Notes under the pieces: model-generated
Seen by the model: only the letters and a program-made list of their open reading frames with translations
Told to the model about the DNA's origin: nothing
The model's database searches: none
Origin: Calidifonticultor sp964387355
Lineage (GTDB): Bacteria > Actinomycetota > Humimicrobiia > Humimicrobiales > Humimicrobiaceae
Direction of reading: 5' to 3'
DNA length: 27,841 bases
NCBI GenBank assembly: GCA_964387355.1
Contig: CAYLWJ010000075.1
Coordinates: 1-27,841 of the forward strand
Program-made: the position numbers and the translations under genes
Shown: in pieces, positions 6,924 to 14,777 of the stretch
How the letters are laid out: each line of letters opens with the position of its first letter
Position numbering within the stretch: position 1 is the first letter of the stretch

Positions 6924-8108
6924 TTAAAAATCATATATAATATTAAAAAACGATAAAATAATATTATTTACAAAAGAATGTCCATCTTCTGGAATTATTT
7001 TTATGTTACTGCTTAATTTTATAAAAAAATCTTTTTTATATCCATCTAATGTTAAGCTGTCATAATTTAAAATACACGATGGAATGAAAATCTTATCATA
7101 TAAATTTAACTTTGTTTTTTTTAGGGTATTTACAATATCAACAGCAGTAAGCAATGCTGTAACTTTAACATTGCCTCCAAAAAAATTATTTTTTACTGGT
7201 AAAATTTCAATATTTTTTTCAAAATTAATATTGTTTAAAAAGGAAATATTAAACTGATTAAAAAGTTTTATAACTTTATCTATAGCAAGTTTAATTGGAT
7301 GAAAGCCATATTCAGAAGTAATTATTAAATATTTCTTAAAATTTTTACATTTTCCAACTGTTAAATCTATTTTATTTATTTTTTCTAATTCCTTTGAAAT
7401 ATTAATTTTTTTTAGCTCAGATTCAACTTCATTTAAAAAATTTGCAACTTTTCCTATTCCGTTTTGTATTTGTAAAAATTTACCATAAGAACTATATAGT
7501 GGAAAAGATTTACCAGCTAAAATGTAAAATTCATCAGATAAAAAAATTTTTTTTATATTTTTATTTTTTTTATTTTCTTTCTTAAAATTTTCTATAAATT
7601 TAATCAACTCTAAACTTCTTACTTTATCATAAGGCACTAAAAGATTAGATTTATTAAATTTTGTTATTCCTACTGGAACAATTCCTATTGATAAAATGTT
7701 TTTATAATTTTTTATTAAAATATCCAAAGTGTTTTTTAAATCAATTCCATCATTAATACCTGGGCATAAAACAATCTGTATGTTTGTTCTAATGCGATTA
7801 TCATCTAATATTTTAAAAAATTTCAGAGACTTTTCATTATTTTCACTATTTTTAAAATTAAATAATATTTCTCTTATTTTTTTGTCAAAACTATGAATAG
7901 AGATATAAAGAGGTTCTATTTTAAACTTTATAATTTTTTGGATATCTTTTATTTCAAGATTTGTAAGAGTAATAAAATTTCCATTTGTGTAGGACTCTAT
8001 ATAATCGTCATCTTTAACATATAGTGTTTTTCTTAATCCCTTTGGAAGTTGGTTTATAAAACAAAAAATACAATTATTCTTACATTTTCTTAATTTTATT
8101 TCTTCCAA
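6924..8108 (-). CDS. DUF512 radical-SAM-like Fe-S protein lacking its N-terminal PDZ domain
   Basis: The 394-residue product begins almost at the iron-sulfur motif: C-x3-C-x2-C at about residues 9-16, then Q-L-P-K-G-L-R, Y-V-K-D-D-D-Y and G-N-F-I-T-L-T-N-L, all typical of the DUF512 family next to der in many bacteria. The C-terminal part carries the DUF512 section. Family members normally have about 70-80 further residues with a PDZ-like domain before the cysteines; here a stop codon directly precedes the TTG start and ispH ends 15 bases upstream, so no room exists for it. No clear Shine-Dalgarno sequence is seen, so coupling to ispH is likely. Function is not established; a radical-SAM reaction is inferred from the family. 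Confidence 0.85.
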   Translation of the reverse strand: MEEIKLRKCKNNCIFCFINQLPKGLRKTLYVKDDDYIESYTNGNFITLTNLEIKDIQKIIKFKIEPLYISIHSFDKKIREILFNFKNSENNEKSLKFFKILDDNRIRTNIQIVLCPGINDGIDLKNTLDILIKNYKNILSIGIVPVGITKFNKSNLLVPYDKVRSLELIKFIENFKKENKKNKNIKKIFLSDEFYILAGKSFPLYSSYGKFLQIQNGIGKVANFLNEVESELKKINISKELEKINKIDLTVGKCKNFKKYLIITSEYGFHPIKLAIDKVIKLFNQFNISFLNNINFEKNIEILPVKNNFFGGNVKVTALLTAVDIVNTLKKTKLNLYDKIFIPSCILNYDSLTLDGYKKDFFIKLSSNIKIIPEDGHSFVNNIILSFFNIIYDF

Positions 8109-8122
8109 TTAATTTTTAGATT

Positions 8123-8986
8123 TTATTTAATATTCAAAATATAATTTTTTACTTCTTCTATGTCTTCTTTTGGTGTGGAAGCCCCGCCTGTTATGCCAAT
8201 ATGTGTTTTTCCTTTAAACCAGTCAGGGTTTATCTCTCTATAATTTTCAATATGGTATACACTTGAATTATAATTCTTAGCAATATTTGCTAAATGTGTA
8301 GTGTTTGCACTATTCTTACCGCCAACCACTATTATTAATTCTGAATTAATTGCTAAATTTTTTACTTCATTTTGTCTTTTTTCAGTAGTATTGCAAATAG
8401 TATTTTCAATTACTATCTTTTTTGCCTTATCTATTAGTTCAGAAATTATTGCTTTTGCATTATTTTTAATCTGTGTTGTCTGCATAACCACACCAATCTT
8501 TTGAACTTTATTTATTTTTTTATCTACATCTGCAGGACTTGATATTACTGCAAGTTTTTCCTTGTTTTTAATTTGATCAACGATACTTATAACCTCAGGA
8601 TGAGATTCATCTCCGATAACCACTACATAATAATTATTTTTAGAAAGCATTCTTGCTTTAGTTTGTGCGTTTTTTACAAATGGACATGTTGTATTTATTA
8701 TTTTAACATTTTTTTCTTTTAATTTCTTTAAAACACTTAAAGGCATACCATGCGACCTTACAATGAAAATACTATCCGGTTCTATTTCACTTATATCATT
8801 TACAACTAGAAGTCCTTCTTTTTTTAATTTATCTACAACACCAGCATTATGGATAATCTGCCCTATGGAGTAAACTTTTTTATTTTTTTTGCTGTACCTT
8901 TTAAGTGTTTTTTCAGTAATTTCAAGAGCTCTTTTAACACCAAAGCAATAACCACTTAGTTTAGCAATTTCTATTTTTATACTCAT
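8123..8986 (-). CDS. ispH: 4-hydroxy-3-methylbut-2-enyl diphosphate reductase
   Basis: This 287-residue [4Fe-4S] enzyme makes IPP and DMAPP from HMBPP, the last step of the MEP isoprenoid pathway. The three cluster cysteines are present: C14 in G-Y-C-F-G-V, C101 in T-T-C-P-F, and C198 in T-I-C-N-T-T. Substrate-binding histidines sit at H46 (I-I-H-N), H79 (R-S-H-G) and H129 (E-S-H-P). Length is normal and no S1 domain is fused, unlike in some Clostridia. ATG start with AGAAGGA about 9 bases upstream, one of the better ribosome binding sites here. It lies between plsC and the DUF512 gene; with ispA at the other end it shows the lineage makes isoprenoids by the MEP route. Confidence 0.97.
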   Translation of the reverse strand: MSIKIEIAKLSGYCFGVKRALEITEKTLKRYSKKNKKVYSIGQIIHNAGVVDKLKKEGLLVVNDISEIEPDSIFIVRSHGMPLSVLKKLKEKNVKIINTTCPFVKNAQTKARMLSKNNYYVVVIGDESHPEVISIVDQIKNKEKLAVISSPADVDKKINKVQKIGVVMQTTQIKNNAKAIISELIDKAKKIVIENTICNTTEKRQNEVKNLAINSELIIVVGGKNSANTTHLANIAKNYNSSVYHIENYREINPDWFKGKTHIGITGGASTPKEDIEEVKNYILNIK

Positions 8987-9051
8987 AAGTTAAATCCTTC
9001 TTTAATTTTTTTATTTAAGATATTTGATTAATTTATGATTAATTTATTTAG

Positions 9052-9714
9052 TTAAGATATCTGAGCGTAAAGTTTTTTAATTTCTTGCATAGTTTTTAGT
9101 ACAATTACCTCTCTTGCATCTTTTTGATTTAAATTCTTAACAATATCATTAATTTTTAATATTTTGCCAAATATAATTTTAACTTCAGGGAAAAAAATTC
9201 TTTTTTTAGGCTTTTGAATTATTTTATTTGTCCCTGATATTGCCATTGGTAAAATATCAGAATTAGATAATACTGCTATTAGCCCCACCCCTTTTTGGCC
9301 TTCTTTTATTTGTCCTGAAGTTGATCTAGTTCCTTCAGGAAAAATACCTAAAACTTCTTCACTATTTAAAACTTTTAGTGCTAATCTAATTGCCTGCCTG
9401 TCAAAATTTTCCCTGTCTACTGGAAATGCATTAAAAAATTTTAGAAAAGACTTAAATAAAAAGTTTCTAAAAACTTCAATTTTTGCCATAAAAAAGATAG
9501 GTCTAGGGAAAAAAGCATCAATAAATACAGGGTCAGCATAGCTAATATGATTGCAGCAAAGAATTAACTTTCCCTCTAAAGGTATATTGTTTATATTGTA
9601 AATCTTTACCCTAAAGAATAATTTTAAAAAATTTCCTACAATAAATTGTAGGAATTTATAAAAAGAGTAAAAAGCTTTCGACCTTTTAACTATTAGATTG
9701 AATTCTCTCATCAT
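9052..9714 (-). CDS. plsC: 1-acyl-sn-glycerol-3-phosphate acyltransferase
   Basis: A 220-residue membrane-associated acyltransferase that converts lysophosphatidic acid to phosphatidic acid in phospholipid synthesis. The catalytic H-x4-D is N-H-I-S-Y-A-D (H56, D61), and the glycerol-phosphate-binding motif is F-P-E-G-T-R-S at 125-131. A hydrophobic stretch at about 15-35 may contact the membrane. The start overlaps the end of cmk by 29 bases in another frame. Two ATG codons stand in tandem (9714 and 9711) with no clear ribosome binding site, so translation is probably coupled to cmk. The cmk-plsC-ispH grouping is common in Gram-positive bacteria. Confidence 0.93.
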   Translation of the reverse strand: MMREFNLIVKRSKAFYSFYKFLQFIVGNFLKLFFRVKIYNINNIPLEGKLILCCNHISYADPVFIDAFFPRPIFFMAKIEVFRNFLFKSFLKFFNAFPVDRENFDRQAIRLALKVLNSEEVLGIFPEGTRSTSGQIKEGQKGVGLIAVLSNSDILPMAISGTNKIIQKPKKRIFFPEVKIIFGKILKINDIVKNLNQKDAREVIVLKTMQEIKKLYAQIS

Positions 9715-10441
9715 AAATTTTTTTTATTATTTGATAAGTTTCTTCAATTGTAAGATTTGTATTATCAATTACAACGGCATCCTCAGGTATTTTTAATGGA
9801 CTATCCTCTCTTGTTGAATCAATTTTATCTCTAGTTTCAATCTCATCTTTAATTTTATCAATGCTTGCTATATCGCCTTTTTCCTTTTGTTGAATTAACC
9901 TTCTTTTAATTCTTTCTTCATTTTTTGCAGTTAAGTAAATTTTTAAAATAGCATTCGGAAAAACCACCGTTCCAATGTCTCTCCCCTCTAAAACACTTGG
10001 TCCATTTTTTGCTAGATTTCTTTGAAACTCAACTAAAAACTTTCTTACTCCTGATAACTTAGAAACTATAGATACAGCTTTGCCAACTTGGCTGCTTCTT
10101 ATTTCTTCAGTTACGTCCTCACCATTTAATTTAACCTTTGTATAATCCATTTCATTTAATGGTTTACATTCAATTTCAATTTTTGATTTTTTTGCTAAAT
10201 TTAGTATAGATTTCTCATCATCTAATTTTAAATTATTTTTTAATGCAAGCAGAGTTATTGTTCTGTATGTAGCCCCAGTATCTATATAATTTAAACCAAG
10301 CCTTTTTGAAAGTAACTTAGCAATAGTACTTTTCCCGCTACCTGCAGGTCCATCAATTGCTATTACATTCACTTTTTCTTTAAAGCTTAATGCAGCATTA
10401 TTTGAATTATTACTAGCATTAGTTAAATTGTTGTTTTCCAT
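9686..10441 (-). CDS. cmk: Cytidylate kinase
   Basis: A 251-residue kinase of CMP and dCMP. The P-loop is G-P-A-G-S-G-K-S-T at 31-39, and the nucleotide and lid regions follow (G-R-D-I-G-T-V-V-F-P, R-R-x3-Q). The first 20 residues are an Asn/Ala/Ser-rich tail absent in most homologs, which usually start just before V-I-A-I-D-G-P; the ATG at 10441 is nevertheless kept because a weak GGAAAT precedes it. The position between aroA and plsC, ahead of der, is part of the conserved actinobacterial cmk-der segment, here with extra genes inserted. The end overlaps plsC by 29 bases. Confidence 0.95.
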   Translation of the reverse strand: MENNNLTNASNNSNNAALSFKEKVNVIAIDGPAGSGKSTIAKLLSKRLGLNYIDTGATYRTITLLALKNNLKLDDEKSILNLAKKSKIEIECKPLNEMDYTKVKLNGEDVTEEIRSSQVGKAVSIVSKLSGVRKFLVEFQRNLAKNGPSVLEGRDIGTVVFPNAILKIYLTAKNEERIKRRLIQQKEKGDIASIDKIKDEIETRDKIDSTREDSPLKIPEDAVVIDNTNLTIEETYQIIKKIYDERIQSNS

Positions 10442-10449
10442 TTTTTATC

Positions 10450-10471
10450 ATTTCCAATTTATTTCCAATTT
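10450..10471. repeat. 2 x 11-bp tandem repeat in front of cmk
   Basis: The unit ATTTCCAATTT occurs at 10450-10460 and again at 10461-10471. On the minus strand each copy carries GGAAAT, so the duplication also doubles the only purine-rich stretch before the cmk ATG. The rest of the 96-bp spacer to aroA is almost pure T on the plus strand, with no gene. Confidence 0.8.
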
Positions 10472-10537
10472 AATAAATTTTTTATTTATTTTTTTATTTT
10501 TATTTTTTTCTTTTTATTATATTACTTTAGTTTTTAT

Positions 10538-11824
10538 TTAATTTGCTATTTTTTTTAATTCATATATAAAATTTGGAAATGACGTTGCAATACATTCTGA
10601 ATTTAAAATTCTAAAAGTTTCAACTGACCTTAAACCTAAAATTGCTAAAGACATTGCAATTCTATGGTCATTATAGCTTTCGTAAAACCCACCCTTTGCT
10701 TTAAAATTTTTATTGCCCTCAATTATAAGACCATCATCTTTTTGAGTAATTTTTACACCAGCTTTTTTAAATTCAGTATAAATTGAATTTATTCTATCAC
10801 TTTCCTTATGTCTTAATTCTATTGCCCCTTCAATAACAGTTTCACCTTCTGAAAAAGCAGCTGCAACACAAAATGCTGGTATTTCATCAATAATATTAGG
10901 AATAATACTGCTTTCTATTTTTATTGCGTTTAAACTACTTGTAAAGCATTCTAAATCAGCTATTGGTTCATTATTTATATTTTTTTCATTTTTTATTTCA
11001 ATCTTAGCACCCATATTTTTTAATATTTCAATAATTTTACTTCTAGTAGGATTAATTCCTATATTTTTTATTACTATGTGTGAGTTTGGCACAATTAGTG
11101 TTGCAATAATAAAAAAAACAGCTGATGATAAGTCTCCAGGAATAAAAAGATTTTTACCAACAAGTTTAGCAGAAGGCAATATTTTTGTTTTTTTACCATC
11201 GTATGATATTTCAGCCCCAAAATATTCAAGTAATCTTTCTGTATGATCTCTTGAAACTTGAGGCTGTATAATTTCAGTTTCACCTTCAGCAAAAAGTCCT
11301 GCAAAAATTAAACAAGACTTAACCTGAGCGCTTGAAATTGCTATATTAAAGCTTTTCCCTATAAGTTTATCTGAAGGAAGAATTATTATAGGAGCTTTTG
11401 AATTATTTTCTCTGCCAAAAATTCTAGCACCCATTTTAGTTAACGGTTCAATTATCCTAGCCATTGGCCTATTGTTTATAGATTTATCACCGCTTAAAAC
11501 TGCAGTCATTTTAGCAGCAGATAGCAAACCACTCATTAATCTTATAGTTGTACCAGAATTGCCAACATATAAAATATCATCAGGCTCTATAAATTTTTCT
11601 AAACCAATCCCATTAACAATTAAAATATCATTTATTCTTTCAGTTTTGACTCCTAAACTATTTAAAATATTTAATGTATTTATACAGTCCTGTGAAAATA
11701 GAAAATTCTTTATGCTGACTTTATCTTTTGTTAAAGCAGAAATAATTGCAGCTCTATGAGAAATAGATTTATCTCCAGGTATATTAACTTCCCCTTTTAA
11801 AAAATTTACACTGCTAACTTCCAA
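10538..11824 (-). CDS. aroA: 3-phosphoshikimate 1-carboxyvinyltransferase (EPSP synthase)
   Basis: A 428-residue enzyme of the shikimate pathway joining PEP to shikimate-3-phosphate. Seen: G-D-K-S-I-S-H-R at 17-24 (K19, S20, R24), G-N-S-G-T-T-I-R at 88-95, S-A-Q-V-K-S, R-D-H-T-E, N-P-T-R, and R-H-K-E-S-D-R near the C-terminus. The S-A-Q-x-K, R-x-H-x-E and N-x-T-R set marks the class II type found in Gram-positive bacteria, a class known for lower glyphosate sensitivity; that property is only inferred here. TTG start, three bases after the tyrA stop. GGGAG at the tyrA end lies about 9 bases upstream and serves as its ribosome binding site, so the two are coupled. Confidence 0.96.
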   Translation of the reverse strand: MEVSSVNFLKGEVNIPGDKSISHRAAIISALTKDKVSIKNFLFSQDCINTLNILNSLGVKTERINDILIVNGIGLEKFIEPDDILYVGNSGTTIRLMSGLLSAAKMTAVLSGDKSINNRPMARIIEPLTKMGARIFGRENNSKAPIIILPSDKLIGKSFNIAISSAQVKSCLIFAGLFAEGETEIIQPQVSRDHTERLLEYFGAEISYDGKKTKILPSAKLVGKNLFIPGDLSSAVFFIIATLIVPNSHIVIKNIGINPTRSKIIEILKNMGAKIEIKNEKNINNEPIADLECFTSSLNAIKIESSIIPNIIDEIPAFCVAAAFSEGETVIEGAIELRHKESDRINSIYTEFKKAGVKITQKDDGLIIEGNKNFKAKGGFYESYNDHRIAMSLAILGLRSVETFRILNSECIATSFPNFIYELKKIAN

Positions 11825-11827
11825 TTA

Positions 11828-12949
11828 CTAATCTCCCATAACTTTTCTTATTCTAACCTCAAAACCTTTTTTTTCTACTGCATCTTTTGCAATTTCTCCT
11901 GCATTTTCACCCTGAACAAGAATTTTTAATATTCCTCCACCTACATATTCAGTAGAATGAAATATAGAAATATCTTCAATATTAATACTTGCAGAGCTTA
12001 TTGCCAATGTGATTTCAGAAAGTACTCCCCTTTTATCAGGAATAGCAATCATTAATTCATATAAATTTGATATATCTTTCTCTACATATTTCGGCAGGTT
12101 AAGCCTTGCTTCTTTTGCTTTATTATAATGATTTTTTATATATTCAGTGTCTTCATTTTCCAAAGCTTTTTTAAATTTCTCAAGATAATCAATATATTTA
12201 TTAATTGCTCTTATAATTTGAATTTTATTCTCAAAAGTGATATCAAGCCACATCTTTGGATTAGATACGGCTATTCTTGTCATATCTCTAAATCCACCAG
12301 CACAAAGTTTAAATAAATTTTTTAATTTATTTTGCTCATCATCAACTAAATCTACTAAATTTGTTGAAAGAATATGCGGCAAATGGCTTATCAATGATAC
12401 AATCTCATCATGTTCTTCTGGGGAGATTGAGATTACTTTTGCACCAATTTTTGTAAGCAAAGAATGCAAAAGCACTAGTGAATCAGACTTTGTATTCTGT
12501 GTTGGAGTTAATACATAAAAAGCGTTTTTAAATAAATCTGCTCTTGCTGAAAGTATACCTTCGTTTTCTGAACCAGCCATTGGATGACCACCTATAAAAA
12601 CAATGTCTTCTGGCAATATTTTGTTTACTTCTCTTACAATTTTTTCTTTAGCACTTCCAACATCAGTTATAATAGCGCCTTTTTTTAAATAATTTTTTAT
12701 TCCATTTATTACTTCAATAATTTTAGATACAGGAGTTGCAATTATAATTAAATCTGCATCATCAACTGCTTCTAAATAATTTGAAGCAATTTTATCAATT
12801 ATATTTCTATATTTTGCAATCCCCATCGCATCAGAAACAACATCAAACCCTGTTACAATGACATTATCGTTGCTTTCTTTAAGAGCAAGAGCAAGAGAAC
12901 CACCAATAAGCCCTAACCCAATAACAGTAATTTTGTTTATTTTTTTCAT
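11828..12949 (-). CDS. tyrA: Prephenate dehydrogenase with C-terminal ACT domain
   Basis: A 373-residue enzyme that oxidises prephenate to 4-hydroxyphenylpyruvate for tyrosine. The N-terminal Rossmann fold has G-L-G-L-I-G-G at 11-17. G-G-H-P-M-A-G-S-E (H122) and S-H-L-P-H (H189, H192) are the usual catalytic-domain marks. The last about 70 residues (from about 300) form an ACT domain, which in homologs binds tyrosine for feedback control. ATG start, no strong ribosome binding site. It is the first gene after the 385-bp spacer with the plus-strand RNA and probably begins a tyrA-aroA-cmk-plsC-ispH unit. Confidence 0.95.
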   Translation of the reverse strand: MKKINKITVIGLGLIGGSLALALKESNDNVIVTGFDVVSDAMGIAKYRNIIDKIASNYLEAVDDADLIIIATPVSKIIEVINGIKNYLKKGAIITDVGSAKEKIVREVNKILPEDIVFIGGHPMAGSENEGILSARADLFKNAFYVLTPTQNTKSDSLVLLHSLLTKIGAKVISISPEEHDEIVSLISHLPHILSTNLVDLVDDEQNKLKNLFKLCAGGFRDMTRIAVSNPKMWLDITFENKIQIIRAINKYIDYLEKFKKALENEDTEYIKNHYNKAKEARLNLPKYVEKDISNLYELMIAIPDKRGVLSEITLAISSASINIEDISIFHSTEYVGGGILKILVQGENAGEIAKDAVEKKGFEVRIRKVMGD

Positions 12950-13051
12950 GTTTTATCTTTCGTAAATTTATATTAAATATTAAGTTAAATATTCATATTG
13001 AGTTTATTTATATTAAGTTTACTATTTTAAATTATATTTAAAAAAAAATTA

Positions 13052-13079
13052 AGTATAATATTTAAAGTGTTAGAATCAA
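13052..13079 (-). promoter_or_regulatory. Candidate promoter for the tyrA-aroA-cmk unit
   Basis: On the minus strand TTGATT (13079-13074) and TATACT (13057-13052) are separated by 16 bases. This predicts a start about 95 bases before the tyrA ATG. It stands back to back with the plus-strand RNA promoter. The AT-rich context makes chance matches common, so confidence is limited. Confidence 0.4.
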
Positions 13080-13098
13080 AATTTTTTTTATTTTTCTA

Positions 13099-13127
13099 TT
13101 GACATTAATAATAATATTTGCTATATT
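13099..13127 (+). promoter_or_regulatory. Strong sigma-70-type promoter of the plus-strand RNA
   Basis: A perfect TTGACA (13099-13104) is followed after exactly 17 bases by TATATT (13122-13127), one mismatch from consensus. The expected start is the G at 13135, which is exactly the first base of the 10-bp closing helix of the RNA. This is the best promoter match I see in the window, and no plus-strand protein gene follows it. Confidence 0.82.
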
Positions 13128-13134
13128 TTAAATT

Positions 13135-13304
13135 GTCTTAGAACAGGAGGCAACTTTCAGTATTAGTTGAAAACTACAGACGAAAGGATGTATAAGTAAA
13201 CTAATTTACTGAAAAGATCCTGAGAAAAGTTCTAAGATATGCCCCGAGAGGTTGGTAGCCTAAGGCGCAAGCTATGGTGAAGAATCACTCGGGGTAATTT
13301 TTTT
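13135..13304 (+). ncRNA. Structured non-coding RNA of unknown family, about 170 nt
   Basis: It is the only plus-strand transcription unit I can support. Its 5' ten bases (13135-13144) pair with 13229-13238 over 10 bp including one G-U. Inside, AGGA (13145-13148) can pair with TCCT (13218-13221); TTTCAGTA (13155-13162) pairs with TACTGAAA (13207-13214); TTAGTT (13163-13168) pairs with AACTAA (13199-13204) across a two-base bulge. A 30-base apical region follows. A second domain (13242-13294) is closed by CCCCGAG/CTCGGGG and followed by a T7 run, so it doubles as terminator. GC is about 41% by my count against roughly 25-30% around it. No open frame longer than a few codons fits. 6S, raiA-motif and Y-like RNAs are families to test; I cannot confirm any. 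It could be a trans-acting sRNA, a protein-binding RNA, or an antisense to the tyrA leader. Confidence 0.75.
13242..13304 (+). terminator. Branched intrinsic terminator / 3' domain of the plus-strand RNA
   Basis: CCCCGAG (13242-13248) pairs with CTCGGGG (13288-13294), followed by TAA and seven T. The 39-base interior is too long for a simple loop and can form sub-hairpins, TAGC/GCTA (13256-13259 / 13271-13274) and TGGT/ATCA (13275-13278 / 13284-13287). Read on the minus strand no T-run follows, which fixes the orientation as plus. Confidence 0.75.
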
Positions 13305-13334
13305 ATCTGTTTTTTTTATTTCGTGGTAATTTTT

Positions 13335-14201
13335 TTATTTTGGTTTATTTAGTGGTATTTTTTTCTCTAACAATTTTTCAATTTCTTCTCTATCTAATAC
13401 TTTATAATGACCCTCTTTTAATTCATTTGGGTAATTATCTAAATTAAATTCGCCAATTTGAATTCTTCTTAAGTCAACAACTTTATAACCTAATGCTTTA
13501 AATACTTTTCTAATTATTCTTTTTCTTCCTTCAGCAATCTTTATTCTAATTTTAGAAAAATTTAAAAATATTTTATTTTCTCGTTTTAAATTAGATTCAA
13601 TAAAACCAATTCTTTTTACATCTTTTAAAAATTCTTTATCAGAACTAATTATCTCAACTTTTAATGGATATAATTCTTTTCCTTCTATTTTAATACCATT
13701 TATTAATTTATTATAATCCTGCTTGCTTATTTTTTTATTTATAATAACATCATAAACTTTAGGTATGCCAAATTTTGGATGTGTAATTTTGTATGCTAAA
13801 AATCCGTCATTTGTCAGTATAACTAAACCCCTTGAATTATAATCCAATCTTCCAACTGGATATAACCTAATATTTTTATAATTTTTTAGTAAATCAATTA
13901 CAGTTTTTCTGCCAAATTTGTCATAAACACTGCAAATAACGCCAACAGGTTTGTTTAAGGCAATTACAGTCTTATCTTCTTTTTTTAATACAACATCATC
14001 AAGAGTAACTATGTCATTTAAATAAATTTTTCTAGAAAGGTCAGTAACAACTTCATTATTAACCTTAACTCTTTGCTGGCAGATAAATTCTTTTGCTTTC
14101 CTTCTTGAGCAAACTCCACAATCTGCTATAAACTTAGAGATTCTAATACCATTATTTTCTACAGGCAAATTATTTTTTTTATTTTCAATCTTCTTCTTCA
14201 A
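13335..14201 (-). CDS. rluB: rRNA large-subunit pseudouridine synthase, RsuA/RluB family
   Basis: A 288-residue protein with an N-terminal S4 RNA-binding domain (I-S-K-F-I-A-D-C-G-V-C-S-R-R at 21-34) and a pseudouridine synthase domain with the catalytic motif G-R-L-D-Y-N-S-R-G (D120). In the conserved scpA-scpB-rluB context it most likely modifies 23S rRNA. The start is uncertain: TTG at 14201 overlaps scpB by 17 bases, and a second in-frame TTG lies 11 codons later; neither has a clear ribosome binding site, so coupling to scpB is likely. Downstream lies the 385-bp spacer with the antisense RNA. Confidence 0.93.
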   Translation of the reverse strand: MKKKIENKKNNLPVENNGIRISKFIADCGVCSRRKAKEFICQQRVKVNNEVVTDLSRKIYLNDIVTLDDVVLKKEDKTVIALNKPVGVICSVYDKFGRKTVIDLLKNYKNIRLYPVGRLDYNSRGLVILTNDGFLAYKITHPKFGIPKVYDVIINKKISKQDYNKLINGIKIEGKELYPLKVEIISSDKEFLKDVKRIGFIESNLKRENKIFLNFSKIRIKIAEGRKRIIRKVFKALGYKVVDLRRIQIGEFNLDNYPNELKEGHYKVLDREEIEKLLEKKIPLNKPK

Positions 14202-14748
14202 ATTCTTTTAAAGGTGGTAAATCATTAATGCTATTTATTCCTAAAAGCTCAAGCAATTTTTCAGAAACCTTATACAATTTAGGGTTGCCTGGTTCCTTTA
14301 ATCTTCCTGCTTCCTTTAGCAGCCCTTTACTTATTAGTGTACTAAAAACACTGTCTGTTCTTACCCCTCTAATCTGAGCAACTTGGGTCCTTGTAATTGG
14401 CTGGTTATAGCAAGCAATAGCTAAAGTTTCCAAAGCAGCTTGTGAAAGATAAGTAGATATATTTGATTTAACAAAGTTTTTTAATACTTCTTTTAATGCA
14501 GGATTTGAATAAAATCTATACCCTTGACCTACTTTCCTAATAATAAACCCGCCGTTTCTATCTAAATATTCACCTGCTAGTTCCCTAATTATTGCTTCAA
14601 CCTCTTTAACAGTGATTTTTAAATATTCAGCTATAGTATTAGGATTTATTGGGTTTTCTGAAATAAACAAAATACCTTCTATACAGCTTTTCAGCCATTT
14701 TTTATCTTTTCCATAATATTCTATGTCTGTAATATTTTCGTAATCCAA
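14185..14748 (-). CDS. scpB: Segregation and condensation protein B
   Basis: A 187-residue winged-helix protein that binds ScpA and SMC to form the bacterial condensin. The typical block A-L-E-T-L-A-I-A-C-Y-N-Q-P-I-T-R, then I-R-G-V at about 98-125, and L-K-E-x-G-R followed by P-G-N-P-K-L-Y identify the family. TTG start with AAGGA about 9 bases upstream. The C-terminus is short and acidic and overlaps the rluB start. It follows scpA by about 29 bases. No smc lies in the window. Confidence 0.95.
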   Translation of the reverse strand: MDYENITDIEYYGKDKKWLKSCIEGILFISENPINPNTIAEYLKITVKEVEAIIRELAGEYLDRNGGFIIRKVGQGYRFYSNPALKEVLKNFVKSNISTYLSQAALETLAIACYNQPITRTQVAQIRGVRTDSVFSTLISKGLLKEAGRLKEPGNPKLYKVSEKLLELLGINSINDLPPLKEFEEED

Positions 14749-14777
14749 AACTTTAGTCCTTACAATAATTAAATTTT

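Noticed and set aside
13185..13199. Tiny frame ATG-TAT-AAG-TAA after AAAGG inside the plus-strand RNA
   Set aside because: Three codons within a paired apical region; no evidence that it is translated.
13174..13227. Hammerhead ribozyme, because of CGAAA and a CTGAGAA word
   Set aside because: The core CTGANGA is not matched, the order of the elements is wrong, and the helices do not meet in a three-way junction with a cleavage site.
13135..13304. SRP RNA, tmRNA or RNase P RNA
   Set aside because: None of their conserved cores (SRP GGAAGG loop, tmRNA tag frame, RNase P CR-I/CR-V) can be found.
13295..13334. Terminator for rluB on the minus strand
   Set aside because: On the minus strand the GC stem is followed by CATATC and not by a T-run; the T-run lies on the plus-strand side.
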